The translations under genes were made by a program, and so were the position numbers. 64,000 bases of DNA from Rubrivivax sp. A210 (GTDB lineage: Bacteria; Pseudomonadota; Gammaproteobacteria; Burkholderiales; Burkholderiaceae_C): assembly GCF_904426505.1 (NCBI RefSeq), contig NZ_CAJGBN010000023.1, forward strand, positions 186,001 through 250,000, given 5' to 3'. Position 1 is the stretch's first letter. The number at the start of each line of letters is the position of its first letter. Below, one piece after another: positions 18,284 through 27,638 of the stretch. A model generated the notes under the pieces. It made no database searches. It had not been told where the DNA came from and saw only the letters and a list, made by a program, of their open reading frames with translations.

Positions 18284-20118
18284 CCATCGCAAGCCATCGC
18301 CGCTGGGCCGCCGTGCTGGGCCTGGCCTTCACGACGCTGCTGCAGCCGGCCGCCGCCGCCGAGCCGCGCGTGCTGCGCTATGCCTTCCCCATCGCCGAGA
18401 GCAGCTTCGATCCGGCGCAGATCACCGACCTCTATTCGCGCACCCTGGTCGCCGGCATCCTCGAGGCGCCGCTGGAATTCGCCTTCCTCGCCAGGCCGAC
18501 GCGCATGCGGCCCAACACGGCCGCTGCCCTGCCCGAGGTCAGCGACGACTTCAAGACCTTCACCTTCCGCATCAAGCCGGGCATCTATTTCGCCGACGAC
18601 CCGGCCTTCAAGGGCCCCGACGGTCGTCAGGTCAGGCGCGAGCTGGTGGCGGCCGACTACGTCTACTCGCTCAAGCGCCACTACGACCCGCGCTGGAAGA
18701 GCGGCAACCTCTACCTGCTCGAGAACGCCGGCATCCTGGGCCTGAGCGAGCTGCGCCGGCGGCTCATCGCCGAGAAGAAGCCCTTCGACTACGACGCGCC
18801 GGTGGAGGGCCTGCGCACGCTGGACCGCTACAGCTTCCAGATCCGCCTGGCCGAGCCGGCGCCGCGCTTTCTCTACAACTTCGCCGACGCCTCCTTCACC
18901 GGCGCGCTGGCGCGCGAGGTGGTGGAGTTCTACGGCGACAAGATCGGCGAGCACCCGGTGGGCACCGGCCCCTTCCGCCTGGCGGCCTGGAAGCGCAGCT
19001 CGCGCATCACGCTGGCCCGCAATCCCGCCTACCGCGAGGTGCTCTACGACGAAGAGGCGCCTGCCGGCGATGCGCGGCTGCAGGCCGTGGCCAGGCAGTT
19101 CAAGGGCCGGCGCCTGCCCCTGCTGGACCAGGTGGTGGTCTCGGTCATCGAGGAGACGCAGCCGCGCTGGCTGAGTTTTCTGAATGAGGAGCAGGACCTG
19201 GCGGCCGAGGTGCCGCCCGAGTTTGCCGGCGTGGCCTTCCCCAACAACCGCCTCGCGCCCAACCTGGCCAAGAAGGGCCTGCTGATGGTGCGCTATCCGC
19301 GCCCCGAGGTCTCGGTGTCCTACTTCGGCATGGAGAACCCGCTCGTCGGCGGCTACGAGCCGCACAAGGTGGCGCTGCGCCGCGCCATCAGCCTGGCGGT
19401 GGACCTGGACCGCGAAATTCGCCTGGTGCGGCGCGGCCAGGCCATCCCGGCCCAGGGCCCGATAGGCCCCGAGGTGACGGGCTACGACCCCGCCTTCAAG
19501 ACCGAGATGAGCGATTACGACCTGGCGCGCGCCAAGGCCCTGCTCGACATGCACGGCTACGTCGACCGCAACCGCGACGGCTGGCGCGACCTGCCGGACG
19601 GCCAGCCGCTGCTGCTGGAGTACCACACCCAGCCCGACCAGCTGAGCCGCCAGCTCATCGAGCAGTGGCAGAAGAACATGAAGGCACTGGACATCAGGAT
19701 CGAGTTCAAGACCGCCAAGTGGCCCGAGAACCTGAAGAGCAGCCGCGCCGGCAAGCTGATGATGTGGGGCGTGGGCTGGAGCGCCGCCCAGCCCGACGGC
19801 GACACCTTCCTGGGCCTGGGCTACGGCCCCAACAAGGGCCAGTCCAACCACGCGCGCTTCGACCTGCCGGCCTTCAACGCGCTGTACGCGCGCCAGCGCA
19901 GCCTGCCCGACGGGCCCGAGCGCCTGGCCCTGATGACCGAGGCGTCCAAGCTGATGGTGGCCTACATGCCCTACAAGACCCACGTCCACCGCATCCAGAC
20001 CGACCTCGCCCAACCCTGGGTGCAGGGCTACCACCGCAACGTCTACGTGCGCGAGTTCTGGAAGTACATCGATGTCGATCCGGCCCTGGTGCGGCGCGGT
20101 GCGGAGGCTGCGCCATGA
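18280..20118 (+). CDS. ABC transporter extracellular substrate-binding protein 1 (SBP_bac_5)
   Basis: 612 residues. The signal peptide ends near AAAA at residues 24-27. The SBP_bac_5 family is recognised from the N-terminal RVLRYAFPIAESSFDPAQITDLYSR, the GEHPVGTGPFRLAAW block and the VDLDREIRLVRRGQ region. Length is that of YejA-type receptors. It captures peptides or related ligands for the divergent transporter. Followed by a paralogue through a 4-bp overlap. Confidence 0.93.
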   Translation: MTIASHRRWAAVLGLAFTTLLQPAAAAEPRVLRYAFPIAESSFDPAQITDLYSRTLVAGILEAPLEFAFLARPTRMRPNTAAALPEVSDDFKTFTFRIKPGIYFADDPAFKGPDGRQVRRELVAADYVYSLKRHYDPRWKSGNLYLLENAGILGLSELRRRLIAEKKPFDYDAPVEGLRTLDRYSFQIRLAEPAPRFLYNFADASFTGALAREVVEFYGDKIGEHPVGTGPFRLAAWKRSSRITLARNPAYREVLYDEEAPAGDARLQAVARQFKGRRLPLLDQVVVSVIEETQPRWLSFLNEEQDLAAEVPPEFAGVAFPNNRLAPNLAKKGLLMVRYPRPEVSVSYFGMENPLVGGYEPHKVALRRAISLAVDLDREIRLVRRGQAIPAQGPIGPEVTGYDPAFKTEMSDYDLARAKALLDMHGYVDRNRDGWRDLPDGQPLLLEYHTQPDQLSRQLIEQWQKNMKALDIRIEFKTAKWPENLKSSRAGKLMMWGVGWSAAQPDGDTFLGLGYGPNKGQSNHARFDLPAFNALYARQRSLPDGPERLALMTEASKLMVAYMPYKTHVHRIQTDLAQPWVQGYHRNVYVREFWKYIDVDPALVRRGAEAAP

Positions 20119-21926
20119 GGCGGCGCCAGGCCCTCGCGTTGGGCGCGGCGCTGGCGCTGCCAGGGCAGGCGGTCCGGGCCGCTGCGGCCGATGGCGGCGG
20201 CCCGCGCAAGGTGCTGCGCCTGGCCTTCCCGGTGGCCGAGACCGGCTTCGACCCGGCGCGCATCAGCGATCTCTATTCGCGCACCATCACGCCGCACATC
20301 TTCGAGGCGCTCTACCGCTACGATCATCTGGCGCGGCCCATCCTGATCAAGCCGCTCACGGCCGAGGCCCTGCCCGAGATCGCCGACGAATTCCGCAGCT
20401 ACACCGTGCGCCTGAAGCGCGGCATCCTGTTCCAGGACGACGCCGCCTTCCAGGGTCAGCCGCGCGAGCTGACCGCAGCCGACTACGTCTACAGCTTCAA
20501 GCGCTTTGCCGACCCGGCCACCAAGTCGCCCGGCTGGGCCACGGTGGAAGACTTCCGCATCCTCGGCCTGGCCGAAGTGCGCCAGCGGGCGCTGGCCAAC
20601 AAGCAGCCCTTCGACTACGACGCCGAGGTCGAGGGCCTGCGCGCGCTCGACCGCTACACGCTGCAGATCCGCATCGAGAAGCCGCGTCCGCGCTTCACCG
20701 AGACCCTGGCCGCCAGCGACCTCTACGGCGCGGTGGCGCGCGAGGTGGTGCAGCACTACGGCGACAGGATCGCCGAACACCCGGTGGGCACCGGGCCCTA
20801 CCGGCTGGCGCAGTGGCGGCGCTCGTCCTTCATCGCCCTCGAACGCAACCCCGGCTACCGCGAAGTGCGGTGGGACGCCGAACCGGCACCCGGCGATGCC
20901 GAGGGCCAGGCCATCGCCGCGCGGCTCAAGGGCCAGCGCCTGCCGCTGATCGACCGCGTCGAGGTCTCCATCATCGAAGAAGCGCAGCCGCGCTGGCTGT
21001 CGTTCCTGAACGGGCAGATCGACCTCGTCGCGGTGCCGGGCGAGTTCGTGCCGGCGGCCATGCCCGGCGGCAAGGTTGCGCCCCACCTGGCGCGGCGCGG
21101 CGTGCGCGGCCAGCATGTGCTGCGCTCCGACGCCACGCTGAGCTACTTCAACATGGAAGACCCGGTGGTCGGCGGGCTGGCGCCGGCCCAGGTGGCGCTG
21201 CGCCGCGCCATCTGCCTGGGCGTGGACATCGAGCGCGAGGTGCGCCTGGCCTGGCGCGGCATGGCGCTGCCGGCGCAGTCCATCATCGTGCCCCACACCA
21301 GCGGCTACGACGCCCGCTTCAAGAGCAGCAACGGCGAATACAGCCCGGCACGCGCCAAGGCCCTGCTCGATCTCTACGGCTACACCGACCGCGACGGCGA
21401 CGGCTGGCGCGAGCGCCCCGACGGCAGCCCGCTGCTGATCCGCTACGCCACCCAGCCCGACCAGAACAGCCGCCAGCTCATCGAGCTGTGGCAGCGCAAC
21501 ATGCTGGCCATCGGCATCCGCATGGAATTCGTGGCCGCCAAATGGCCCGAGAACCTCAAGGCGGCGCGTGCCGGCAAGCTGCAGATGTGGGGCCTGGGCT
21601 CACTGGCCGATTCCAGCGACGGCCAGAGCTCGCTGACCCGCCTGTACGGCCCGCAGGCCGGCCAGGGCAACCTGGCGCGCTTCCGGCTGCCGGCCTTTGA
21701 CGCCGTCTTCGACAAGCTCACCGTGCTGCCCGACGGCCCCGAGCGCATGCAGTTGTTCGAGCAGGCCAAGCGCCTGCAGGTGGCCTACGCACCCTACAAG
21801 GTCCACGTCCACCGCATCCTCGCCGACCTCCAGCATCCCAAGGTCTACGGCTGGCGCCGGCCACTGTTCTGGCAGGAGTGCTGGCACATGCTGGACGTGC
21901 TGCCGCCCGGCCCCCCGGCCGCCTGA
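20115..21926 (+). CDS. ABC transporter extracellular substrate-binding protein 2 (paralogue)
   Basis: 603 residues, ATG at 20115 preceded by GCGGAGG. Signal peptide MRRRQALALGAALALPGQAVRA. It aligns with the preceding gene nearly end to end: SSFDPAQITDLYSR versus TGFDPARISDLYSR, EHPVGTGPFRLAAW versus EHPVGTGPYRLAQW, and AKWPENLKSSRAGKLMMWG versus AKWPENLKAARAGKLQMWG. It is therefore a tandem duplication that has diverged substantially. Two receptors sharing one permease normally widen the ligand range. Confidence 0.93.
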   Translation: MRRRQALALGAALALPGQAVRAAAADGGGPRKVLRLAFPVAETGFDPARISDLYSRTITPHIFEALYRYDHLARPILIKPLTAEALPEIADEFRSYTVRLKRGILFQDDAAFQGQPRELTAADYVYSFKRFADPATKSPGWATVEDFRILGLAEVRQRALANKQPFDYDAEVEGLRALDRYTLQIRIEKPRPRFTETLAASDLYGAVAREVVQHYGDRIAEHPVGTGPYRLAQWRRSSFIALERNPGYREVRWDAEPAPGDAEGQAIAARLKGQRLPLIDRVEVSIIEEAQPRWLSFLNGQIDLVAVPGEFVPAAMPGGKVAPHLARRGVRGQHVLRSDATLSYFNMEDPVVGGLAPAQVALRRAICLGVDIEREVRLAWRGMALPAQSIIVPHTSGYDARFKSSNGEYSPARAKALLDLYGYTDRDGDGWRERPDGSPLLIRYATQPDQNSRQLIELWQRNMLAIGIRMEFVAAKWPENLKAARAGKLQMWGLGSLADSSDGQSSLTRLYGPQAGQGNLARFRLPAFDAVFDKLTVLPDGPERMQLFEQAKRLQVAYAPYKVHVHRILADLQHPKVYGWRRPLFWQECWHMLDVLPPGPPAA

Positions 21927-21941
21927 GCGGCTCGGGCTGTC

Positions 21942-21961
21942 GGGCTGTCGGGCCTCAGCCC
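21942..21961. terminator. Possible bidirectional terminator hairpin
   Basis: GGGCTG and CAGCCC, separated by 8 nt, sit in the 28-bp gap between convergent genes. A second small stem (GCCGC-CTGA-GCGGC) spans the preceding stop codon. No T-run, so the call rests on position and stem only. Confidence 0.3.
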
Positions 21962-22542
21962 GGCTGGGCGACGATGGTGACGCGGCGGTTCTCGGCCGCG
22001 GCCGGGTCGGCGGTGTTCATCAGCGCGGTCGAGCCCTTGCCGACGGCGTTGATGCGGTCGGCCGCCAGGCCGTGCTGCGCCATCAGGTAGTTGCGCACGC
22101 TCTCGGCGCGCGACTGGCTGAGCTTGAGATTGCGCTCGTCGCCGCCGCGCGGGTCGGCATGGCCTTCGATGGTGAACTTCACCTTCTCCAGCTTTTCGGA
22201 CTTCATCGCCGCGGCCAGCACGTCGAGGGCGCTCTTGGCGCGCGGCGTCAGATCGGCCGAATCGGTGACAAAGGTGACCAGGATGGAGGCGCGGCCCGAC
22301 TGCGCCGCGGTGGCGGCCGTGCCGGCAGCGGCCACGGCCGGGCGCACCGCGGGCTTGAAGCCGCGCGTGCGCGGCTGCTGCTCATCAGCGGCCGAGGCGG
22401 CGGCGGCGGGCGGCTTGAGCGCGTCGATCAGCGCCTGCTCGGTGACCTGGCCCTCGCGCAAGACCTTCTCCTGGGCGCTGGCGGGGCCGGCGGCGAGCAG
22501 CGCGGCGAGGGCGAGCACGGCGAGCTGGGATGGGAGCTTCAT
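21955..22542 (-). CDS. OmpA-family peptidoglycan-binding protein
   Basis: 195 residues from the ATG at 22542, which has GAAGGA upstream; a longer frame to 22680 lacks a signal peptide. Signal peptide MKLPSQLAVLALAALLAAGPASAQ, then EQALIDALKPP and TRGFKP, a linker, and an OmpA C-terminal domain: VTFVTDSADLTPRAKSALDVLA, TIEGHADPRGGDERNLKLSQSRAESVRNYL, and AAAENRRVTIV. It should bind peptidoglycan in the periplasm. The ALIDALKP...TRG signature is shared with the OmpA protein at 27639. Confidence 0.9.
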   Translation of the reverse strand: MKLPSQLAVLALAALLAAGPASAQEKVLREGQVTEQALIDALKPPAAAASAADEQQPRTRGFKPAVRPAVAAAGTAATAAQSGRASILVTFVTDSADLTPRAKSALDVLAAAMKSEKLEKVKFTIEGHADPRGGDERNLKLSQSRAESVRNYLMAQHGLAADRINAVGKGSTALMNTADPAAAENRRVTIVAQPG

Positions 22543-22751
22543 GGCGATCCTTCGGGTGCGGGTTGACCGGAATGCTAACGCTCGGACGCCCTTCCTGGGC
22601 CGGGCCGGGCACTTCCTGGCATGGCTGTCATTTCGCCACGGCCGCGGCCGCCTGCACAGGACACCTTGGTATAGCTCCACGTTTGCTTCATGCTTGCGGC
22701 CATGCCCGTGTTACCTTGCTGCTGCCAAACTGCCCGGCAACACCCGCCCAG

Positions 22752-23495
22752 ATGAACGCACCCGCCACCGACCCCGGCGCCCACCCGCGCGGCTCGCTGC
22801 TGCTGGCCGATGACCACGGCCTGGTACGCCACGGCCTGCAGCTGCTGATCGCCGAGGTGCTGCCCCAGCTGCGCGTGCAGCTGGCCGGCTCGCTGGCCGA
22901 GACGGTGGCCACACTCAAGAGCGCCGGCCGCTTCGATCTGGTGCTGCTCGACCTGACGCTGTCCGACGTCCACGGCCTGGCCGGCCTGCACCGGCTGCGC
23001 GAAGACTTCCCCTATGTGCCGGTGGTCATCCTCAGTGCCCAGGACGACCGCGACACCGTGCTGGCGGCGCTGGACGGCGGCGCCATGGGCTTCATCAGCA
23101 AGGCGGCCTCGCCGGCCGAGCTGAAGGAGGCACTGACGCGCGTGCTGGTCGAGCACCGCATCCACCTGCCGCAATCGGTCTCGGGCGGCATGGCCGCCGT
23201 GCCGGCGCTGGGCGCCGACGGCGGCGGCGGGCGCGAGCTGGCCGAGCTGTCGGCGCTGGGCCTCACCGAGCGCCAGATCGAGGTGCTGGGTTACGTGGTG
23301 CAGGGCCTGCGCAACAAGGAGATCGCGCGCCTGCTCGACCGCAGCGAGGTGGTCGTCAAGAAGCACGTCACCGCCACCTTGCAGGCCCTGGGCGCACCCA
23401 ACCGCACCAAGCTGCTGGTGCTGCTGAGCCAGCGCGGCTACCGCGTGCCCTCGATGCGCGCCGGCACCGTGGAAGGCGCGGACGGCGGGCCATGA
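22752..23495 (+). CDS. LuxR/NarL-type response regulator
   Basis: 247 residues. Receiver domain with acidic pair ADDH (D20, D21), phosphoacceptor D67 (LVLLDLTLSD), conserved Ser (VVILSAQDD) and Lys (GFISKAASPAEL). C-terminal helix-turn-helix LTERQIEVLGYVVQGLRNKEIARLLDRSEVVVKKHVTA. It is a DNA-binding output regulator for the hybrid kinase encoded next, with which it overlaps by 4 bp. Proximity suggests the exported caspase cluster downstream as a target, which is inference. Confidence 0.94.
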   Translation: MNAPATDPGAHPRGSLLLADDHGLVRHGLQLLIAEVLPQLRVQLAGSLAETVATLKSAGRFDLVLLDLTLSDVHGLAGLHRLREDFPYVPVVILSAQDDRDTVLAALDGGAMGFISKAASPAELKEALTRVLVEHRIHLPQSVSGGMAAVPALGADGGGGRELAELSALGLTERQIEVLGYVVQGLRNKEIARLLDRSEVVVKKHVTATLQALGAPNRTKLLVLLSQRGYRVPSMRAGTVEGADGGP

Positions 23496-25357
23496 CCACG
23501 GCCGAGCTGCCCCGGCGCGAAGAGGGTCGCGAATCAGGGCGCGAGGGCGGGCCCGAAGGCACGGCGGCGGCCATCGGCGACCAGCTGCCGCGGCGGCGCC
23601 GCCGCCTGGGACTGTCGCTGATGGGACTGGGCGTGCTGGCGCTGGCGCTGCAGGGCTTCAGCGAATGGCTGCTGCCCTATGACGTGGCGGCGCTGGAAGC
23701 CGTGCGCCGCCTGACCGACTGGCCCCGGCTCTCGGCCGCCCGCCTGGTGTGGATCTGGGCCCTGCTCTGCGGTGCGCTGCTGGCGCTGCTCGCGCGGCGC
23801 CGGCGCCCACCGTTGGCGCTGGCGCCCCTCACCGGCTTGGTGCTGGGCTCGGCCCATGTCGCCGCCGGCGGCGCCGCGGCCTCGCTGGCCCTGCTGCTGC
23901 TGGTGGGCGTGGCCAGCCTGGGCTGGCATGCGCGCCGCGAGGGCGGCATGGCCCTGCTGCTGGGCTGCGCACTGGCGATGGCGAGCTGGGACGCGGTGCT
24001 GTCGAGCTACGCCACGCTATGGGGCTCGGCCGCGGTGCTGTCGGCCATGTTCGTCTGGATCGACCGCATGCACATCCGCGCCAACGACCGCCGCCTCTAC
24101 AGCGCGCTGGCCGAGCGCGACCGATTGATCACCCGGCTCGACCAGCGCACCGAGGAGTTGACGGCGCTGCAGGGCGCGCGCACGCGCCTGCTGGCCAGCA
24201 TCAGCCACGACCTGCGCCAGCCGCTGCAGGCGGTGCGCCTGTTTGCCGAGGCGCTGCAGGCGCCGGGCGACGGGAACGCACTGCAGGCGCCGGGCGGCGC
24301 AGATGCACGCCGCCAGGACCTGCTGCGCCAGCAGATGCGCGCCGCCGACGACGCCGTGGCCATGCTCGACCAGTTCAGCGAGTTCAGCGCCATCGAGCAG
24401 GGCGCGCTGCAATCCCACCCCGAGGTGGTGGACCTGCGCGATCTGCTCGACGGCGTTGCCGCCAGTCTCCAGGCCACCCACCCGCCGGAACTGCTGCGCC
24501 TGCGCGTACACGGCCGCCACCACGGTCTCTACACCGACCGCACCCAGCTCGCCCGCCTGGTGCAGAACCTGGCCGGCAACGCGGTGCGCTACAGCCTGGG
24601 CGCGCAGCCGGGACGGCCGGCGCGCGTGGTGCTGGCCGTGCGCCCGCGGCGGGCCGCCGACGGCGCCGAGGAGTTGCTGATCGACGTACACGACAACGGC
24701 CGCGGCATCCCGCACGACAAGCTCGAGGCGGTGTTCGAGCCCTATGTGCAGCTGAGCGGCGCCGGCAGCGGCGCCTCGCGCGGCGGTCGCGGCCTGGGCC
24801 TGGCCATCGTACGTGGCCTGGCGGCCCAGCTCGGGCTGCAGCTGGCGCCGGTGGTCTCGCGCCTGGGCCGCGGCACGCGTTTTCGCGTCGTCGTGCCGGC
24901 AGCGCTGCGCCGCGCGCCGCAGGAAGCCGCCGTCGCGCCGGTGGCGCCCGTCGTGCAGGCCGACCGCCTGGACGGCTGGCTGCTGGCCCTGCTGGAGGAC
25001 GAGGACGCGCCGCGCGTGGCGCTGCGCGCCGCACTCGAAGGCGTGGGCGCCACCATCGTCGCCGCGGCCACGCTGGATCAGCTCAAGAGCCAGCTCGACG
25101 CGGAGCCGCGCTTCCCCGACGCCCTCGTCTTCGACCTCGACCTCGGCCCCGGCCGCCCCGACGGCCTGGCCGCGGTGGCCGAGCTGCGCGACGAGTGGGA
25201 GCTGCTGGTGCCGGCCGTCATCGTCACCGGCCGCATCGCGGTGATGGGCACGGTGCCCATGCCCAAGCGCTGCACCCTGCTGGGCAAGCCGGTGCCGCTG
25301 GCGGTGCTGGTGGGTACGCTGCGCCGCATTGCGCCGCCGGCGCGCGCCGCGGCCTGA
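23492..25357 (+). CDS. Hybrid sensor histidine kinase with C-terminal receiver domain
   Basis: 621 residues. N-terminal cytoplasmic arm, about six membrane helices (residues 40-190) without a recognised sensor domain, a coiled coil, a HisKA box (SISHDLRQPLQAV, H239), an HATPase_c domain (NLAGNAVRYSLG, DNGRGIPHDK, GGRGLGLAIV), and a C-terminal receiver with LVFDLDLG, VTGR and LLGKPV. SHDLRQPLQAV is characteristic of kinases that pair with LuxR-type regulators. The membrane-embedded input suggests it senses something in or at the membrane. Confidence 0.93.
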   Translation: MTTAELPRREEGRESGREGGPEGTAAAIGDQLPRRRRRLGLSLMGLGVLALALQGFSEWLLPYDVAALEAVRRLTDWPRLSAARLVWIWALLCGALLALLARRRRPPLALAPLTGLVLGSAHVAAGGAAASLALLLLVGVASLGWHARREGGMALLLGCALAMASWDAVLSSYATLWGSAAVLSAMFVWIDRMHIRANDRRLYSALAERDRLITRLDQRTEELTALQGARTRLLASISHDLRQPLQAVRLFAEALQAPGDGNALQAPGGADARRQDLLRQQMRAADDAVAMLDQFSEFSAIEQGALQSHPEVVDLRDLLDGVAASLQATHPPELLRLRVHGRHHGLYTDRTQLARLVQNLAGNAVRYSLGAQPGRPARVVLAVRPRRAADGAEELLIDVHDNGRGIPHDKLEAVFEPYVQLSGAGSGASRGGRGLGLAIVRGLAAQLGLQLAPVVSRLGRGTRFRVVVPAALRRAPQEAAVAPVAPVVQADRLDGWLLALLEDEDAPRVALRAALEGVGATIVAAATLDQLKSQLDAEPRFPDALVFDLDLGPGRPDGLAAVAELRDEWELLVPAVIVTGRIAVMGTVPMPKRCTLLGKPVPLAVLVGTLRRIAPPARAAA

Positions 25358-25490
25358 GCGGCGGCGCACTGCCGGCACGCCGTGCGGTATCCCTCAGGAT
25401 CATTCGCCGTCTGTCCATCCGGTGTTGCAATGGCCTTCAAGTTGCCGGAGAAGTCTCTTCCCGCCACGTTGACCCGAAAGAGGAAGTGAA

Positions 25491-25994
25491 ATGTCCAAGT
25501 TGATGCGCGGCCTGGCCCTGTCGGGCGTGGCCCTGCTGATGGTGGTGCTGAACGACGCCCGCGCCCAGCGTGGCTTCGAGCTGATCTCGCCGGCCGAGGC
25601 GCAGAGCGAGGCGCGCGCCCAGGCCGACGCGCCCGAGCAGATCGCGCCGCGTGCCGCCGCGTCGCCGCGCGGCGACGCCACCGCGATCCGCGTCGTCTCG
25701 CCCACCACGGTGGCTGGAGGTGGCGGCGTGGCCGCGCCGGTGCGCATCGAGGTCGCCTTCAAGCCGGCGCCGGGTGCGCGCATCGTGCCCAGCAGCTTTC
25801 GCGTGCTCTACGGCTTGCTCAAGATCGACCTCACCGACCGCCTGCGCAAGCACGCCACGGTCAGCGAAAGCGGCGTCGTGGTCGAGCAGGCCCAGGTGCC
25901 CGACGGCCAGCACCGGCTGATCCTGCAGGTGGCCGACGACCAGGGCAACACGGCCGAGCAGGAACTGCGGCTGCGCGTCGGCGCGGCGTCCTGA
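25491..25994 (+). CDS. Secreted protein of unknown function, first gene of the caspase cluster
   Basis: 167 residues with a good ribosome binding site (GAGGAAG) before the ATG. Signal peptide MSKLMRGLALSGVALLMVVLNDARAQ, an Ala-rich linker, then a compact domain (PVRIEVAFKPAPGARIVPSS, DLTDRLRKHATV, HRLILQVADDQGNTAEQELRLRV) that looks like an Ig-like beta sandwich. No family was named with confidence. It lies 13 bp before a caspase-like gene, and co-transcription suggests a partner or substrate role. Confidence 0.75.
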   Translation: MSKLMRGLALSGVALLMVVLNDARAQRGFELISPAEAQSEARAQADAPEQIAPRAAASPRGDATAIRVVSPTTVAGGGGVAAPVRIEVAFKPAPGARIVPSSFRVLYGLLKIDLTDRLRKHATVSESGVVVEQAQVPDGQHRLILQVADDQGNTAEQELRLRVGAAS

Positions 25995-26007
25995 GCTTCA
26001 GCCTCCG

Positions 26008-27603
26008 ATGACGCCGCACCTGCCCATCCTGACGCGCCGCGGCACGCTGCGCCTGGGCCTGGCGGCCTCGTTCGCACGCGCTTGGCCGGCGGTGGCCCAA
26101 GCCCCGGAGGGGCAGCGCACGGGCCCGGCCCCGGAGGGGCCTCGTGTCGCCCTCGTCATCGGCAACGCCGCCTATGACGCGGCACCACTGCCCAATGCCG
26201 CCAACGACGCACGCGCGATGGCCGCGCTCTTGGCCGAGATGGGCTTTCGCGTCGTCACGGTGCGCGACGCCGGCCGTGCGCGCATGGAGCAGGCGCTGGC
26301 GCAGGCGCGCGAGCTGCTGGCCGGCCGCGGCGGCACGGGCCTGCTCTATTACGCCGGACACGGCCTGCAGCTCGACTGGCGCAACTACCTGCTGCCGGTG
26401 GATGCCGCGCCGGCCAGCGCCGCCGAGGTGCCGCGCCTGGCCTTCGACATCCAGGTGGCGCTCGACGCCTTCCGCGAGGCCGGCAACCGCATGAACATCG
26501 TCGTGCTCGACGCCTGCCGCGACAACCCCTTCGGCCGCAGCGCCACGGGCCGTGGCCTGGCGCCGCTGGACGCACCGCCGGGCAGCTTCCTGGCCTATGC
26601 CACGGCACCCGGCAATGTCGCCGAAGACGGCACGGCGGCCGATGGCAACGGCCTCTACACCCGCTTCCTGCTGCAAGAGCTGCGCCGGCCCGAGGCGCAC
26701 ATCGAAGACGTCTTCAAGCGCGTGCGCCTGCAGGTGCGCCGGGCCAGCCAGGGCCGCCAGGTGCCCTGGGAAAGCACCAGCCTGGAAGATGATTTCGTCT
26801 TTGCCAGTGGCGCCAAGCCGCCCGTGCCGCCGCCGGCCGAGCGCGAGGCGCAGATGCGGCGCGAGCTGGCCGACTGGGAGGCCGTGCGCACGACCCAGAA
26901 GGCCGACGCGCTTTTTGATTACCTCCAGCGCTACCCCGACGGCTGGTTTGCCGAGCCGGCGCAGTACCGGCTCGACCGCCTGCAGGCGCCCCAGGTCCTG
27001 GCCCAGGCCGATCCGCGCCTGGCCGCCCCGCCGCGCCCGGGCGCCGACCGCTGGGCGCTGGGCGACACCCTGGTCTGGGAACAGCTGGACCGCCGCAGCG
27101 GGCGCATCGAGCGCATCGAGGAGCGCGTCACCGGCCGCGACGGCGAGCGCGTGCTCATCAATGGCGGCACCATCGTGCGTGACCCCATGGGCGCCCAGTT
27201 GCAGAACGCCCACGGCCGCATCGACCCGCCGCTGCTGCTGGCCCCGGCCGACATCGCCGTCGGCAAGCGCTGGCGCAGCGCCACCCGGCTGCCGCTGGAC
27301 GGTGGCGCGCCCTGGCAGGGCGCCATCGAGGCGCGTGCGGTGGCGCTGGAAGACATCGCCGTGCCGGCCGGCAGCTACCGCGCCTTCCGCGTCGAGTTTC
27401 GCGGCGAGCTGGTGCGCGCGGCGAGCAAGCTGGTGCTCGAAGAGACGCACTGGCTGGACCCCGCGACGCTGCATGTGCTGCGCCAGGAGCTGCGCTGGCA
27501 CGAGGACGGCGCCCTGCGCGCCGACACCTCGCGCCGGCTGCTGAGCTTCACCCGCCAGCCGATGCCGTCGCGCCCGGCGGCACCGGCCTACCGGCGCTAC
27601 TGA
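26008..27603 (+). CDS. Exported caspase-family (C14) protein 1
   Basis: 531 residues. A signal peptide with RRGTLRLGLAAS suggests Tat-type export. The caspase p20-like domain spans about residues 45-260: RVALVIGNAAY, catalytic His in YYAGHG (H118) and catalytic Cys in LDACRDNPFG (C170). DDFVFA follows. The C-terminal half (VTGRDGERVLINGGTIVRDPMG, VPAGSYRAFRVEF) is a separate beta-rich domain shared with the paralogue at 29860. The catalytic dyad is intact, so a protease of Arg/Lys (metacaspase) specificity acting in the periplasm is expected. The substrate is unknown. Confidence 0.9.
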   Translation: MTPHLPILTRRGTLRLGLAASFARAWPAVAQAPEGQRTGPAPEGPRVALVIGNAAYDAAPLPNAANDARAMAALLAEMGFRVVTVRDAGRARMEQALAQARELLAGRGGTGLLYYAGHGLQLDWRNYLLPVDAAPASAAEVPRLAFDIQVALDAFREAGNRMNIVVLDACRDNPFGRSATGRGLAPLDAPPGSFLAYATAPGNVAEDGTAADGNGLYTRFLLQELRRPEAHIEDVFKRVRLQVRRASQGRQVPWESTSLEDDFVFASGAKPPVPPPAEREAQMRRELADWEAVRTTQKADALFDYLQRYPDGWFAEPAQYRLDRLQAPQVLAQADPRLAAPPRPGADRWALGDTLVWEQLDRRSGRIERIEERVTGRDGERVLINGGTIVRDPMGAQLQNAHGRIDPPLLLAPADIAVGKRWRSATRLPLDGGAPWQGAIEARAVALEDIAVPAGSYRAFRVEFRGELVRAASKLVLEETHWLDPATLHVLRQELRWHEDGALRADTSRRLLSFTRQPMPSRPAAPAYRRY

Positions 27604-27638
27604 CCGCAAGCCGCCACAAGAGCACACAGGGAGACAAC

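Noticed and set aside
17836-20034. 732-codon minus-strand frame opposite the first binding protein
   Set aside because: His/Leu/Gly-rich antisense translation of the SBP_bac_5 gene, without recognisable domains.
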